Assembly (NCBI RefSeq): GCF_029360725.1
Contig: NZ_JARKMY010000018.1
Span: forward strand, 248,001 to 312,000
Reading direction: 5' to 3'
Length of the DNA stretch: 64,000 nucleotides
Source of the DNA: Chryseolinea sp. H1M3-3
GTDB taxonomy: Bacteria > Bacteroidota > Bacteroidia > Cytophagales > Cyclobacteriaceae
The number at the start of each line of letters is the position of its first letter. The first letter of the stretch is position 1. The position numbers and the translations under genes were made by a program. Shown here piece by piece: positions 1 to 9,361 of this stretch. The notes below the pieces were generated by a model. That model ran no database searches. It saw only the letters and a program-made list of their open reading frames with translations, and had not been told where the DNA came from.

Positions 1-79
1 TTTTAGCAGCATGGAAATATTCAGCTGGGTTTTGCTTTGGAGACCTATCGATGTACTCCTGTTCTATTGGAATCCGCAT
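1..79 (-). CDS. possible N-terminal fragment of a gene running off the left edge
   Basis: Read on the minus strand, an ATG at 79-77 opens a frame that stays open to the window edge (26 codons). The product begins MRIPIEQEYIDRSPK and has an ordinary soluble-protein composition. An in-frame TAG lies seven codons upstream, so this ATG is the only usual start available. It would diverge from the gene at 138. The fragment is too short to assign a family and could be chance. Confidence 0.3.
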   Translation of the reverse strand, partial: MRIPIEQEYIDRSPKQNPAEYFHAAK

Positions 80-137
80 TTGAAAGACATCTGCTTGCTA
101 CATAAGCTAGCCACCTCAGAAGTAATCTTCATTGAAA

Positions 138-737
138 ATGAAAAATAGATTTCTTTTCATGGGTATTTTTTGTTGTCTTGAGGCGATGGCACAAGTTACT
201 GGCGCTGTCGAACAAATCTATTATTACGATAAGGGGAATGGTTTTGCTATGGGACCGCTCGTGCAACTTCAGACCAATAAGAATTGGTTTGTTGAGGCTC
301 GTTATAATTACGAAGAAGCAAGAACGACCTCCTTGTACATTGGAAAGGCTTTTGTCCACGAGGGCAAATTTTCTTATTCAATCATTCCCATTTTCGGTGG
401 TGTGATTGGGAGGTTCGACGGGGGTTCAGCCGCATTGAACGTAGACTTGGAATTTAAAGGTTTCTACTTCTCCACACAGTCCCAATATACTTTTTCGGTA
501 GAAGAAGAATTAGATAATTTTTATTTCAGTTGGTCGGAATTAGGATACCAACCTTTGACCTGGTTTTATGGTGGTGTGGCTTTACAAGAAACCTATTTTC
601 CACAAACATCAGAGACAATAACGAATCCAGGTTGCGTAGTTGGTTTTGCTTTTAAACGGTGGACTCTTCCCTTTTATGGATTTAGGACAGGAAAAGGTAC
701 GCAGTCTTTTGTTTGCAGCATTATTTACGAGTGGTAA
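138..737 (+). CDS. small secreted beta-barrel-like outer membrane protein, unknown function
   Basis: This 199-residue protein has a signal peptide (residues 1-18, ending AMA before Gln) followed by alternating aromatic/polar segments such as WFVEARYNYEEA and LEFKGFYFSTQSQYTF, and it ends in a strand closing with YEW. That pattern suits an 8- to 10-stranded outer membrane barrel. A TTG two codons upstream also opens the frame, but the ATG at 138 is the better start and gives a normal signal peptide. The hybrid kinase gene begins 38 bp downstream on the same strand, so the two may be cotranscribed. I recognise no specific family. Confidence 0.7.
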   Translation: MKNRFLFMGIFCCLEAMAQVTGAVEQIYYYDKGNGFAMGPLVQLQTNKNWFVEARYNYEEARTTSLYIGKAFVHEGKFSYSIIPIFGGVIGRFDGGSAALNVDLEFKGFYFSTQSQYTFSVEEELDNFYFSWSELGYQPLTWFYGGVALQETYFPQTSETITNPGCVVGFAFKRWTLPFYGFRTGKGTQSFVCSIIYEW

Positions 738-775
738 ATATGCTGAATTGTGTTTTTAATATTTAATAAAAATGT

Positions 776-2563
776 ATGAGCGATCACAGTGTTCTTTTAC
801 TTCTAAGGCTTTCAACAGTTGTTTTCCTACAGCCTTCGGTTTTGATTTTTAGCGCTGTGATTATTCCGGTTGCTGCAGTATTAATATTCCTTTTACGCCG
901 GATCAGTCTTCTAAAAAATCAAAAAGCAGATTTGCACAGGCAAGTCCTTGAAAAATCTGAATTGCTCGATTATGCTATAGAGAAGGAAAAAAAATTGCGG
1001 GAGCTGGCGTCAGAGGCCAACCGCACAAAAAGTTTACTGTTGGTGCGCATCAACCATGAAATACGAACGCCGCTAAATGGTATTCTTGGAATGACGTCAT
1101 TGTTGGCCGAATCTCCCTTAACGTACGAGCAGCAGGAATATACAGATACCATTCGCGAGTGCGGCGATAGTTTGTTAAAAGTTGTCAATGATATATTGTT
1201 AAAAGATATTCTTGATTATTCAAAATTGGAATCAGGAAAAGTTGAACTCGAACAAAAGGATTTCAGCCTTGAAAATAGCCTCGAGGAAGTTTTAGATGTC
1301 TTCGGTGGCAAAGCCGCGACCAGCGGAATTGAACTGTTGTATCACCTGGATGCAAATGTGCCTGCTCAAATTGTCGGAGATAAATTGAGACTTGGACAAG
1401 TATTAATGAACCTTGTTGAAAACGCGATTCGTTACACGCGCAAGGGTGAAATCTTAATCAACGTAAAATTACAAGATACGGGCGAAGCCAATGCAGTGGA
1501 ACTTCGCTTTGAAGTTCGTGACACCGGCGCCGGCATTGCTAACGATCAACTCCAATTGCTATTGGCAGATATGAGCAACTTGAATTCTACACTGAAAACT
1601 GAGCGAAGCGGTGTGGGTTTAATCATTAGTAAAAAATTAGTTGAATTGATGGGCGGATCCATTACCATAGAAAGCCAAAAAGATAAAGGCACTACTGTGA
1701 TCTTTACAATTCGGACAGTGTCAAGCCTTCAGGCAAGGGCTATCAACTATGGGCTCGGAAGTATTGAAGGAAAAAAAATATTAGTGGTAGAGGACAACTT
1801 GTCCCATGTCAATTTTATTAAAGAGCAACTTGTGGAATGGAAATTTCTACCGGTAGTTGTACACGCTGGGAAAGATGCTCTAAAAATATTGCAACAGCCA
1901 CATGACATCGAGCTGGTCTTAATCGATAATGAAGTACTCGATATGAACGGCGTCGACCTGGCAAAGTCTATTCGCGAAATACATCCTCACCTTCCACTCG
2001 TTCTGCTTTCACCAAAAGATGAAGCCAACGGAAAACCTCACGTAGAACTTTTTGATTCCGTAGCTTATAAACCTATTAAAAAACATTTGCTCAGCAAATC
2101 GATATTAACTTCTTTTCGTCATTTGAGTAAGGTCAGTACTAACGTTGATACCAATACTTTATCAGCTAATTTTTCTGAACAACATCCGCTCCGCATTTTA
2201 GTTGCAGAAGACAATGCAACAAATCAAAAGCTGGCGCTGAAAGTTCTAGGCAAATTGGGATACAAGCCCGATATAGCCAGACATGGTAAAGAGGTCTTAG
2301 AGATGGTGAGCAACAAGAACTACGATGTAATTTTAATGGACGTTCAAATGCCCGAAATGGATGGATTGGAAGCATCCAGGATGATTCGGATATGCCTGAC
2401 TGTTCAACCGATTATCATCGCGATGACGGCAAATACGTTACAGGGCGACCGCGAGGCATGCCTACAAGCGGGAATGGATGATTATATCAGCAAACCAATC
2501 GTTCTTGAAGATTTGGTTGACATTCTTGAAAAGTGGGCGATTAACATTCATGAAAAACGTTAA
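776..2563 (+). CDS. membrane-anchored hybrid sensor histidine kinase with two receivers
   Basis: The protein has 595 residues. One hydrophobic segment (about 20-41) anchors it, followed by a short coiled coil and a DHp domain with the phosphoacceptor His94 in INHEIRTPLNGILG. The HATPase domain (about 160-316) has an N-box (NLVENAIRYTRKGE), a G1 box (DTGAGI) and a diverged G2 region (SGVGLIISKK). Receiver 1 (about 332-450) has Asp384 and receiver 2 (472-590) has Asp522; both keep the acidic pair, Ser/Thr and Lys, so both look able to be phosphorylated. There is no periplasmic sensor domain and no HPt. A 5-residue insertion sits in the second DHp helix (residues 140-144). The input signal is unknown; the adjacent surface-protein genes are possible targets by position only. 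Confidence 0.92.
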   Translation: MSDHSVLLLLRLSTVVFLQPSVLIFSAVIIPVAAVLIFLLRRISLLKNQKADLHRQVLEKSELLDYAIEKEKKLRELASEANRTKSLLLVRINHEIRTPLNGILGMTSLLAESPLTYEQQEYTDTIRECGDSLLKVVNDILLKDILDYSKLESGKVELEQKDFSLENSLEEVLDVFGGKAATSGIELLYHLDANVPAQIVGDKLRLGQVLMNLVENAIRYTRKGEILINVKLQDTGEANAVELRFEVRDTGAGIANDQLQLLLADMSNLNSTLKTERSGVGLIISKKLVELMGGSITIESQKDKGTTVIFTIRTVSSLQARAINYGLGSIEGKKILVVEDNLSHVNFIKEQLVEWKFLPVVVHAGKDALKILQQPHDIELVLIDNEVLDMNGVDLAKSIREIHPHLPLVLLSPKDEANGKPHVELFDSVAYKPIKKHLLSKSILTSFRHLSKVSTNVDTNTLSANFSEQHPLRILVAEDNATNQKLALKVLGKLGYKPDIARHGKEVLEMVSNKNYDVILMDVQMPEMDGLEASRMIRICLTVQPIIIAMTANTLQGDREACLQAGMDDYISKPIVLEDLVDILEKWAINIHEKR

Positions 2564-2719
2564 TACTTTCATCTTCTTTTATACCTCTATTTTTTATTTC
2601 ATAACGATTGTCTACCGGCGTGTAAAAATATCCGAGCCCTTGTATTCTTATCACCAGGTAAGAAACATATCTGTATCTTAATTTTTATACGTTAAAATAA
2701 ATTACAAGCGATACCCGAC

Positions 2720-2756
2720 CCAGGGAATTCCCTTATCAAAGCCAGGGTATTCCCTT
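2720..2756. promoter_or_regulatory. two palindromic 15-bp direct repeats, operator-like
   Basis: Copies CCAGGGAATTCCCTT (2720-2734) and CCAGGGTATTCCCTT (2742-2756) differ by one base. Their starts are 22 bp apart, about two helical turns, so both face the same side of the DNA. Each core (GGGWATTCCC) is near-palindromic, as expected for a dimeric regulator. They lie about 200 bp before the S74 surface-protein gene. A related site (AGGGGAATCCCTT, 27243-27255) lies upstream of the receiver-like gene at 27375. The rest of the 2564-2949 gap is AT-rich, and I saw no gene in it. Confidence 0.4.
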
Positions 2757-2949
2757 GTAAAATCTTAGATGACAGTTTGACCAACTGCCCGCTCCATTGA
2801 AATTTTATCAGGGTTTCGCATTCGTTCAAAAAAAAATCTTATTCCATCTCCATATTATACATTCTAAGACAGATGTTATGTCGCCGTTGACTAACATCAA
2901 TATAGTTGCAATTTCGAATACACATTTGTATTGTAAAGAATACAAATAA

Positions 2950-5688
2950 ATGCTTCATCCAACCTACTCTCTAAATATCAACTACACGATCAAGATTGTG
3001 GTTGTATTTGCCATCGCCCTTCTCGTTTCCGGTAAAATGCTCGGCCAAAACATTGGTATTAATACCGATGGTGCCACGCCAGATGCATCGGCGATGCTGG
3101 ACATCGTATCAACTAGTAAAGGTCTGCTCATACCGCGAGTAGCACTAACAGCAACCAACGCTGCAGGACCGGTTACATCTCCAGCAACGAGCTTATTGGT
3201 TTATAATACAGCCACGGCTGGTGTTGCACCCAACAATGTAATTCCGGGGTATTACTATTGGAACGGAATAGCGTGGATAGCATTTAATACAACAAGCGCC
3301 GCGTCGACGGCGTGGACACTAGGTGGAAACACAGGAATTACATCTTCTCATTTCGTTGGAACGAGTGATGACAAGGCACTCATCTTTAAATCAAACAATC
3401 AGTCCTTTCTTGAATTCGGAAATCGGGGAACTTTGGGGTTAACGCAATCCTATGCCGATTATGATAATGCTTCAGAAAAAGTAACCTACATACGCTCTGC
3501 CCTCCAATTTGAAGCATCTGCTGCTCAATTTTATAAACCAAAAATGTTCACAGACGTAAATGGAAATTTTCGTGTCAAAGGTAGCGCTGCGGGTACTGAC
3601 TATTTTGAATTCGGATCTACCGGAGCCAGTAACAACGGCGGCTTTGAATTTATTATTGGCGATGACGGAGACGAACCCATCGTGTTTAAGAGTTACCATT
3701 ACATCAATGGTATGTCAGAAATTATGCGCCTCCAAAGCGGACGGATGGCAGTAGGTTCTAATGCCTTCGATGCGACCAATCCAGAGAAACTTTTAATTGA
3801 TGCCGGTACGACAACTTCTTATAACCTGATGACAGGAAAAGGAAGTATTAATAACTATTTGCAGATCAATGTCAAAAATAGTTCTTCTGGTGGAAGCGCT
3901 AGCTCCGATCTAGTTGCCAGTTCGGACAATGGAACCGAATCGGTGAACTACATTGACATGGGAATAAATTCCAGCGGATATAACAATACCTCCATGCCGG
4001 TTTTGGGTGGGGCAAACACTGGGTACTTGTATTCAACAGGAACGGATTTTGTAATTGGCAATGCAACTGCTTCAAAGCCGCTTAGATTTTTCACGGGAGG
4101 GACAGCCAATTCTAATGAACGAATGCGGATAGATGGAAATGGTAAAGTTGGCATTGCTAACCTATCGCCTTCTGAGGCATTAGATGTCACAGGAAACGTT
4201 AGGTTCAGTGGGGCTTTAATGCCAAATAATAGTGCAGGCACGTCAGGATATGTGTTACAATCTAACGGTTCGGGTAGTGCGCCTACATGGGTAACACCAT
4301 CGAGTGTAGTAGGAAGTTCAAGTTGGACGCTGGATGGAAACACAGTTGCCGCTAATCGAAATTTTGGAACTATTTCAAATTATCCGCTTCCATTCATTAC
4401 TAACAATACGGAAAAAATGAGGCTCTTTACAAATGGAAGCCTTGCGTTGGGTGCAACATCCCTTGATGTCACAAATCCCGAAAAACTCCTGGTTGATGCA
4501 GGCACCACGTCTTCTTTCAATGTTATTAGCGGGAAAGGCACAATCAACAATTATCTTCAGTTGAATATTCAAAACAGGTCTACTGGTACGAGTGCAAGTT
4601 CTGACGTCGTGGCATCCGCAAATAATGCAACAGAGTCTGTGAACTATATTGACATGGGCATCAACTCCAGCGGGTACACCAACACCTCATTACCCGTTTT
4701 AGGTGGAATTAATACAGCTTATTTATACTCAACAGGAAATGATTTTGTCATCGGCAATGCAACCGCGAACAAGCCATTAAGATTTTTTACCGGAGGCACT
4801 GCAACTACAAATGAAGCTATGCGAATAGATGGCGATGGTTATGTGATGATCGGTACAGATAGTAATAATGGCGAAAAGCTTTTGGTTGATGCTGGAACTG
4901 ATCAAACGGCCATCGGTGTAGAAGGCGATGTAAACAATTATTTAGAAATCAACGTCCAAAACACAAACAATGGAAATTTAGCGAGTTCGGATATTGTTGC
5001 TACAGCTAATAATGGAAGCGCAAGCACCGTGTACGTAGATTTGGGAATTAATAGCGCTGGCTATTCCAATGGGCAAAATAATATTCTGAACGGTCCGAAT
5101 GTCGCATATTTATACGCCCATGGAAGGGACTTCAAGATTGGAAATGGTACTCCCAACCGCGACTTAATCTTTTTTACAAATCCAAGCAGTGGAACATTAG
5201 GAACAAATACTGCCAATGGTGTTGAACGTATGCGAATCACCGAAGCCGGTAAAATAGGAATTAATACCAATAATCCTAGTTATACGCTTCATGTGGATGG
5301 CGATGCAGCCAAACCAGGAGGAGGCACATGGACAGCTGCTTCTGATGGCAGGCTAAAAAAAGATATTAAGCCTTTCAATGATGGCCTTGATGTGCTGACC
5401 AAAATTAATCCTGTCTGGTTTCAATATAACGGTGTGGCTGGATTACCTACAGATGGAAAAAATTATGTGGGTATCATCGCGCAAGAGATGCAAGCCATAG
5501 CTCCTTACACTATTGGAACGTTTAAAGACGATGAAACCAATACGGAATATCTCAACTATGACGCAAATGCAGTCACATACATCCTCATAAATGCTGTTCA
5601 GGAGCAACAAGCTGTGATAGACCTTCTGAAAACACAGCTCGAAGAGCAGAATCAGCGGCTGTTAAGATTAGAGGAAAAGTTAAAGTAA
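2950..5688 (+). CDS. secreted fibre-like protein with C-terminal S74 intramolecular chaperone (self-cleaving) domain
   Basis: This 912-residue protein has an N-terminal signal segment (about 14-33) and the head typical of Bacteroidota surface proteins (IGINTDGATPDASAMLDI, then GLLIPRV). The middle is built of three related repeats of roughly 120-130 residues. The C-terminus is a peptidase S74/endosialidase-chaperone domain, ASDGRLKKDI, with Ser798 and Lys803 spaced five apart like the Ser-Lys dyad of phage endosialidases. A terminal coiled coil (about 875-912) follows. In that family the domain drives trimer folding and then cuts itself off. The stop codon overlaps the next start (TAATG), so the two genes are translationally coupled. 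It is probably a trimeric surface fibre or adhesin; its ligand is unknown. Confidence 0.88.
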   Translation: MLHPTYSLNINYTIKIVVVFAIALLVSGKMLGQNIGINTDGATPDASAMLDIVSTSKGLLIPRVALTATNAAGPVTSPATSLLVYNTATAGVAPNNVIPGYYYWNGIAWIAFNTTSAASTAWTLGGNTGITSSHFVGTSDDKALIFKSNNQSFLEFGNRGTLGLTQSYADYDNASEKVTYIRSALQFEASAAQFYKPKMFTDVNGNFRVKGSAAGTDYFEFGSTGASNNGGFEFIIGDDGDEPIVFKSYHYINGMSEIMRLQSGRMAVGSNAFDATNPEKLLIDAGTTTSYNLMTGKGSINNYLQINVKNSSSGGSASSDLVASSDNGTESVNYIDMGINSSGYNNTSMPVLGGANTGYLYSTGTDFVIGNATASKPLRFFTGGTANSNERMRIDGNGKVGIANLSPSEALDVTGNVRFSGALMPNNSAGTSGYVLQSNGSGSAPTWVTPSSVVGSSSWTLDGNTVAANRNFGTISNYPLPFITNNTEKMRLFTNGSLALGATSLDVTNPEKLLVDAGTTSSFNVISGKGTINNYLQLNIQNRSTGTSASSDVVASANNATESVNYIDMGINSSGYTNTSLPVLGGINTAYLYSTGNDFVIGNATANKPLRFFTGGTATTNEAMRIDGDGYVMIGTDSNNGEKLLVDAGTDQTAIGVEGDVNNYLEINVQNTNNGNLASSDIVATANNGSASTVYVDLGINSAGYSNGQNNILNGPNVAYLYAHGRDFKIGNGTPNRDLIFFTNPSSGTLGTNTANGVERMRITEAGKIGINTNNPSYTLHVDGDAAKPGGGTWTAASDGRLKKDIKPFNDGLDVLTKINPVWFQYNGVAGLPTDGKNYVGIIAQEMQAIAPYTIGTFKDDETNTEYLNYDANAVTYILINAVQEQQAVIDLLKTQLEEQNQRLLRLEEKLK
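3781..5275 (+). repeat. three internal tandem protein repeats (about 120-130 residues each)
   Basis: The units begin near codons 278 (nt 3781), 509 (nt 4474) and 641 (nt 4870). Each opens with an EKLL[IV]DAGT motif, continues through NNYL[QE][IL]N[VI][KQ]N and ASSD[LVI]VA, and includes [DS]F[VK]IGN[AG]T before an FFT segment and a closing MRI motif. Units one and two are the closest pair; unit three is diverged and lacks the SSGYxNTS segment. A linker separates units one and two, whereas two and three are adjacent. The pattern suggests internal duplication that lengthens a fibre shaft. Confidence 0.8.
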
Positions 5689-8600
5689 TGGAAACGCCGG
5701 TGTCAAGTAGGTCGCCTTTTAGTATTTCAAAAAAGCTGTGGCTGATAACGCTTTTACAGTCGGGAATATGCATTCTTTTTATTACCCTGAATACGCTTAA
5801 TGCTTTTGGACAAGGACGTTTGGTTCTCAATGGAGCGACTATCAAGTTAAATGGTAGTGTATCGCTCGTGATTGACAATTCGTCAAGCAATGCTATCACA
5901 CGAAACAGTGGCCATATAATTAGCGAGGGACAAAGCAATACCATAAAATGGAATATTGGCACAACGGTTGGTACATATGTGATTCCATGGGGATATGGAA
6001 GTTCAGAATATATACCACTGACTTTTACAAAAACGGCTGGTAGCGGCGCCGGTTACTTTTTATTTTCGACCTTTCATACCACTTCCAATAATCTTTCCCA
6101 GTTACCATCAGGCATAGCAAATTTAAATGGCGCCAATGGCTCGGATAATTCATTGTTTGTTTCAGATCGTTTTTGGCAGGTCAATGCAATGGCTTATTCG
6201 GTGAAACCAGAGATTTCTAATATGGAGTTTACGTATTTAGACTCGGAAAATTCTGCGCCCAATACCATTACAGAAACGCTTTTACGTGCAAAACGATACA
6301 ATAGCACTTTGACCAGTTGGGGTGATTTTCTGCCGACAAGCACAATCAATACCACCACTAACAAACTTACCATAACATCTGTCAACGCATCAGATCTCCA
6401 TGGTTGGTGGATGTTAGCTAATTTAAGCACCAACAGATATTGGGTAGCATCCTCAAATTCAAATGCAAACCTCTCTTCAAATTGGGCTGAATCTGCCGGA
6501 GGAGCCGGAAATGCTGGCGCACCAACTTCTGCTGAAGCTGTCATCTTTGATGGTACCAGCGACTTTAACTGTACATTGAATTCAGATTTAACTGCCGCAA
6601 CTTTAACAGTGAGTCCCGGGTTTGTTGGAATAATATCCCAAGGCTCGAATTTAATTTCAGTTGGCGGGAATGCAGTATTTTCAGGTGGAACATTTACCGG
6701 TGGAGACTCAAACATTTCTGTCGGTGGCAACTTTACAGTGTCTGGTGCAGCCTTCACTGCACCGACTACAACGTTAGATATAAAAGGAAATTTCGCCGTG
6801 ACGAGCGGAACATTCTTACACAATAATGGCAACGTTTCATTTTCGGGCACAAGTGGTTTAACACAAACAATCAGCAGTACTGCAGCAACTACGTTTAATA
6901 ATATTTCAGTCACTAATAATTCGGTTAGCCCAGGAGTCAGTGTTCAAAGTAACCAAAATTTAAAAGGGGTTTTAACATTGGGAAACAACGTAAACTTTGA
7001 TGCGGATGGAAGCGCAAACGCTGCAATTTTTAAGTTACTTTCTACATCAGATAGTCCGACTAACGATGCAGCTATTGGAATATTACCGGCGGGCGCGCAA
7101 GTTTCAGGAAAAGTGACTGTACAACGATTTATGACCAAAGAAGGATCAAACAATACAAAGATATACCGGTACATTTCCTCACCGATTTTCAACGCCACCG
7201 TGGCGGATTTGCAACAGGAAATTCCGGTAACGGGATCATTCACGGGCAGAAGTACCTGTTCAGGATGCGTTTCGTCAAGTCAATCTTTATTTGCCTATGC
7301 CGAATCGGTCATAACCGATACCGACCGTAACGGCGAAATAAATCAAAATGATGGATACGTAGATTTTCCTGCTAACATCAATACTGAAACCTTTGTGCCT
7401 GGCCAGGGCTATGCTTTGTATGTACGTGGCAACATTCTTTCGTCTACTTCGTGGGATCTTCGCGGAACAATAAATTCCGGTAACGTAACTCCAGTTTCCC
7501 TTCCTGTGACTTATACATCATCTGGAACTTTAATAAACGATGGTTGGAACTTAGTGGGAAACCCTTTTCCATCCACCATTGACTGGAACTCAAGTAACGG
7601 ATGGACTAAAGCAAACCTGGAAACGTCTATCTATATCACCGACAATGCCACCATTGCCGGTGTACGATTTGCGACATGGAACGGTGTCGTCGGTACCAAT
7701 GGTGGTTCACAATATATTTCGACGGGTCAGGGATTTTGGGTGAAAGCTAACGGTGCGGGTACACCAATCCTCCAGGCCGATGAAAATATTAAAACTGCGG
7801 GAACACAAACGACTTTCTTCAGACAAGCAACCCCTGTGAACGTATTAAGGGTCGCCGTCCTGAAAGGTTCCTTAAGGGACGAAACTATTATTCACTTCCG
7901 TGAAGATGCCACCGTAAATTTTGATGATCACGCCGATTCGCGAAAACTTTCAAACAGTGTACTAAATATTTCTTCGATCCTGGATGACGGGAAAAATGTC
8001 GCTATAAATTCATTACCTCCCATCGATTGTGGAGCAACAATTCCGCTTACCATCGACAACATTTCAATGGAAAAGTATACGATGGAGTTCTCTGAGTTTG
8101 AGTCCTTTCCCACCAATATTACCATTACGCTAATTGACAATTTTCTTAATACGACGCATGACATCAGAAATGGAAACTACACCTTCTCGGTCATATCATC
8201 TGCCGCGAGCTATGGTCCATCACGATTTAAAATAAGTTTTAATTCATTGCCACTAAACACTGAGATACATACATCTGCTCCGGATGTTTGCGTTGGCGCC
8301 GAAGGAATAATCACAATTGAAAATGCGCAACCAGGTGCTACTTATACCGCTATTATAGGGGACCAGAATTTTACAGCCGTCGATCATGTTGGAACTGCAA
8401 AAATCATCATCCCTGAAAAGATGCTGTCCGCAGGCGACAATCACATTTTAATAAAATCGTCTGTAATGAATTGTAGTGATGTTGTTGAGAAAGAATTAAG
8501 CCTTAATGTTAAATCAATGGTTTCTGCTAATGTAGAACCAGCAGCAAATTGTGGTTTTGGTTCGCTCCTATTAAAAGCAACCGGCGCGCCTGAAAATGGA

Positions 8601-9320
8601 TCCTACAACTGGTATGATGAACCAGACGCATACAATGCAATAGAACATACAAACACATTGCAAACACCATTGTTAAAGAAATCAAAAACATACTATGTAG
8701 CTGTTGTCAACGCCTTGGGTTGTGAGGGAGATAGAATACCCGTTAAAGCAACCATCATCAACCTTGATCCAGTAACCATTACTACGACTTCACATACCTT
8801 GACTTCAAGTTATACCACCGGAAACCAATGGTTTTTAAACGGAATGCTGATTGAAGGAGCAACTCAACAGTCGATACAACCAAAAGAATCCGGAACTTAC
8901 AAAACTGAAATTATTGAAGATGGCTGTATTACTTGGGCAGAAGTAGGGTTTACTGTCATTCCTCAAATACAAAATCCTGTTCCAAGCGAGGAAGGAAATG
9001 AGAATGAAGAAAACACACCCGACAAAGAAATCTTGCCCCAAATGCCTGAGCAAGAAGTACCGAGGTTCCCAGCCATTATTCAAATTTCGCCAAACCCTGT
9101 AACTGAAACAGCTTTATTGGAAATCTCTAATACATTTCAAAATGTAACCAACGTGACCATTATAAACGGATTGGGACAACCCATGGGCAACATCGATCTT
9201 CAACAAATGAGGGAAAAGAAAATTGGGATTCTAAAATTGGGCGACTATCCTTCGGGAATTTACATTGTTCGAATTAGTTGTGGCTCGAAAGTCTATGAAC
9301 AAAAGATCATTAAAAAATAA
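5688..9320 (+). CDS. large secreted surface protein with type IX secretion sorting domain
   Basis: The protein has 1210 residues. A hydrophobic export signal lies at about 17-41, ending near AFGQ. The body is rich in Gly, Ser, Asn and Thr and beta-strand-like (for example SVGGNAVFSGGTFTGG), followed by a region typical of Bacteroidota cell-surface proteins and Ig-like segments such as KTYYVAVVNALGCEG (about residues 990-1010). The C-terminus carries a T9SS type A sorting domain: ISPNPVTETALLEI near 1125, then YPSGIYIVRI and a final KVYEQKIIKK. The protein should therefore cross the outer membrane by T9SS. Its start overlaps the stop of the S74 gene by one base, so the pair is coupled and may form one surface structure. 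No catalytic motif was seen. Confidence 0.9.
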   Translation: METPVSSRSPFSISKKLWLITLLQSGICILFITLNTLNAFGQGRLVLNGATIKLNGSVSLVIDNSSSNAITRNSGHIISEGQSNTIKWNIGTTVGTYVIPWGYGSSEYIPLTFTKTAGSGAGYFLFSTFHTTSNNLSQLPSGIANLNGANGSDNSLFVSDRFWQVNAMAYSVKPEISNMEFTYLDSENSAPNTITETLLRAKRYNSTLTSWGDFLPTSTINTTTNKLTITSVNASDLHGWWMLANLSTNRYWVASSNSNANLSSNWAESAGGAGNAGAPTSAEAVIFDGTSDFNCTLNSDLTAATLTVSPGFVGIISQGSNLISVGGNAVFSGGTFTGGDSNISVGGNFTVSGAAFTAPTTTLDIKGNFAVTSGTFLHNNGNVSFSGTSGLTQTISSTAATTFNNISVTNNSVSPGVSVQSNQNLKGVLTLGNNVNFDADGSANAAIFKLLSTSDSPTNDAAIGILPAGAQVSGKVTVQRFMTKEGSNNTKIYRYISSPIFNATVADLQQEIPVTGSFTGRSTCSGCVSSSQSLFAYAESVITDTDRNGEINQNDGYVDFPANINTETFVPGQGYALYVRGNILSSTSWDLRGTINSGNVTPVSLPVTYTSSGTLINDGWNLVGNPFPSTIDWNSSNGWTKANLETSIYITDNATIAGVRFATWNGVVGTNGGSQYISTGQGFWVKANGAGTPILQADENIKTAGTQTTFFRQATPVNVLRVAVLKGSLRDETIIHFREDATVNFDDHADSRKLSNSVLNISSILDDGKNVAINSLPPIDCGATIPLTIDNISMEKYTMEFSEFESFPTNITITLIDNFLNTTHDIRNGNYTFSVISSAASYGPSRFKISFNSLPLNTEIHTSAPDVCVGAEGIITIENAQPGATYTAIIGDQNFTAVDHVGTAKIIIPEKMLSAGDNHILIKSSVMNCSDVVEKELSLNVKSMVSANVEPAANCGFGSLLLKATGAPENGSYNWYDEPDAYNAIEHTNTLQTPLLKKSKTYYVAVVNALGCEGDRIPVKATIINLDPVTITTTSHTLTSSYTTGNQWFLNGMLIEGATQQSIQPKESGTYKTEIIEDGCITWAEVGFTVIPQIQNPVPSEEGNENEENTPDKEILPQMPEQEVPRFPAIIQISPNPVTETALLEISNTFQNVTNVTIINGLGQPMGNIDLQQMREKKIGILKLGDYPSGIYIVRISCGSKVYEQKIIKK

Positions 9321-9361
9321 CTTTTGCTGTATCAACTTCACGCACTGTGAAATTTTACATC

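Noticed and set aside
7-102. A plus-strand frame reading QHGNIQLGFALETYRC and onward
   Set aside because: An in-frame TAG lies at positions 4-6, so it cannot continue from the left edge, and it has no start codon; the minus-strand reading is more credible.
2720-2756. Direct repeats as a possible CRISPR array
   Set aside because: There are only two 15-bp units with a 7-bp gap, far short of repeat and spacer lengths, and no cas genes occur in the window.
6194-6913. A 239-residue frame on the minus strand
   Set aside because: It lies wholly inside the T9SS gene, which has a signal, repeats and a sorting domain; the antisense product is Val/Pro-rich and has no family landmarks.
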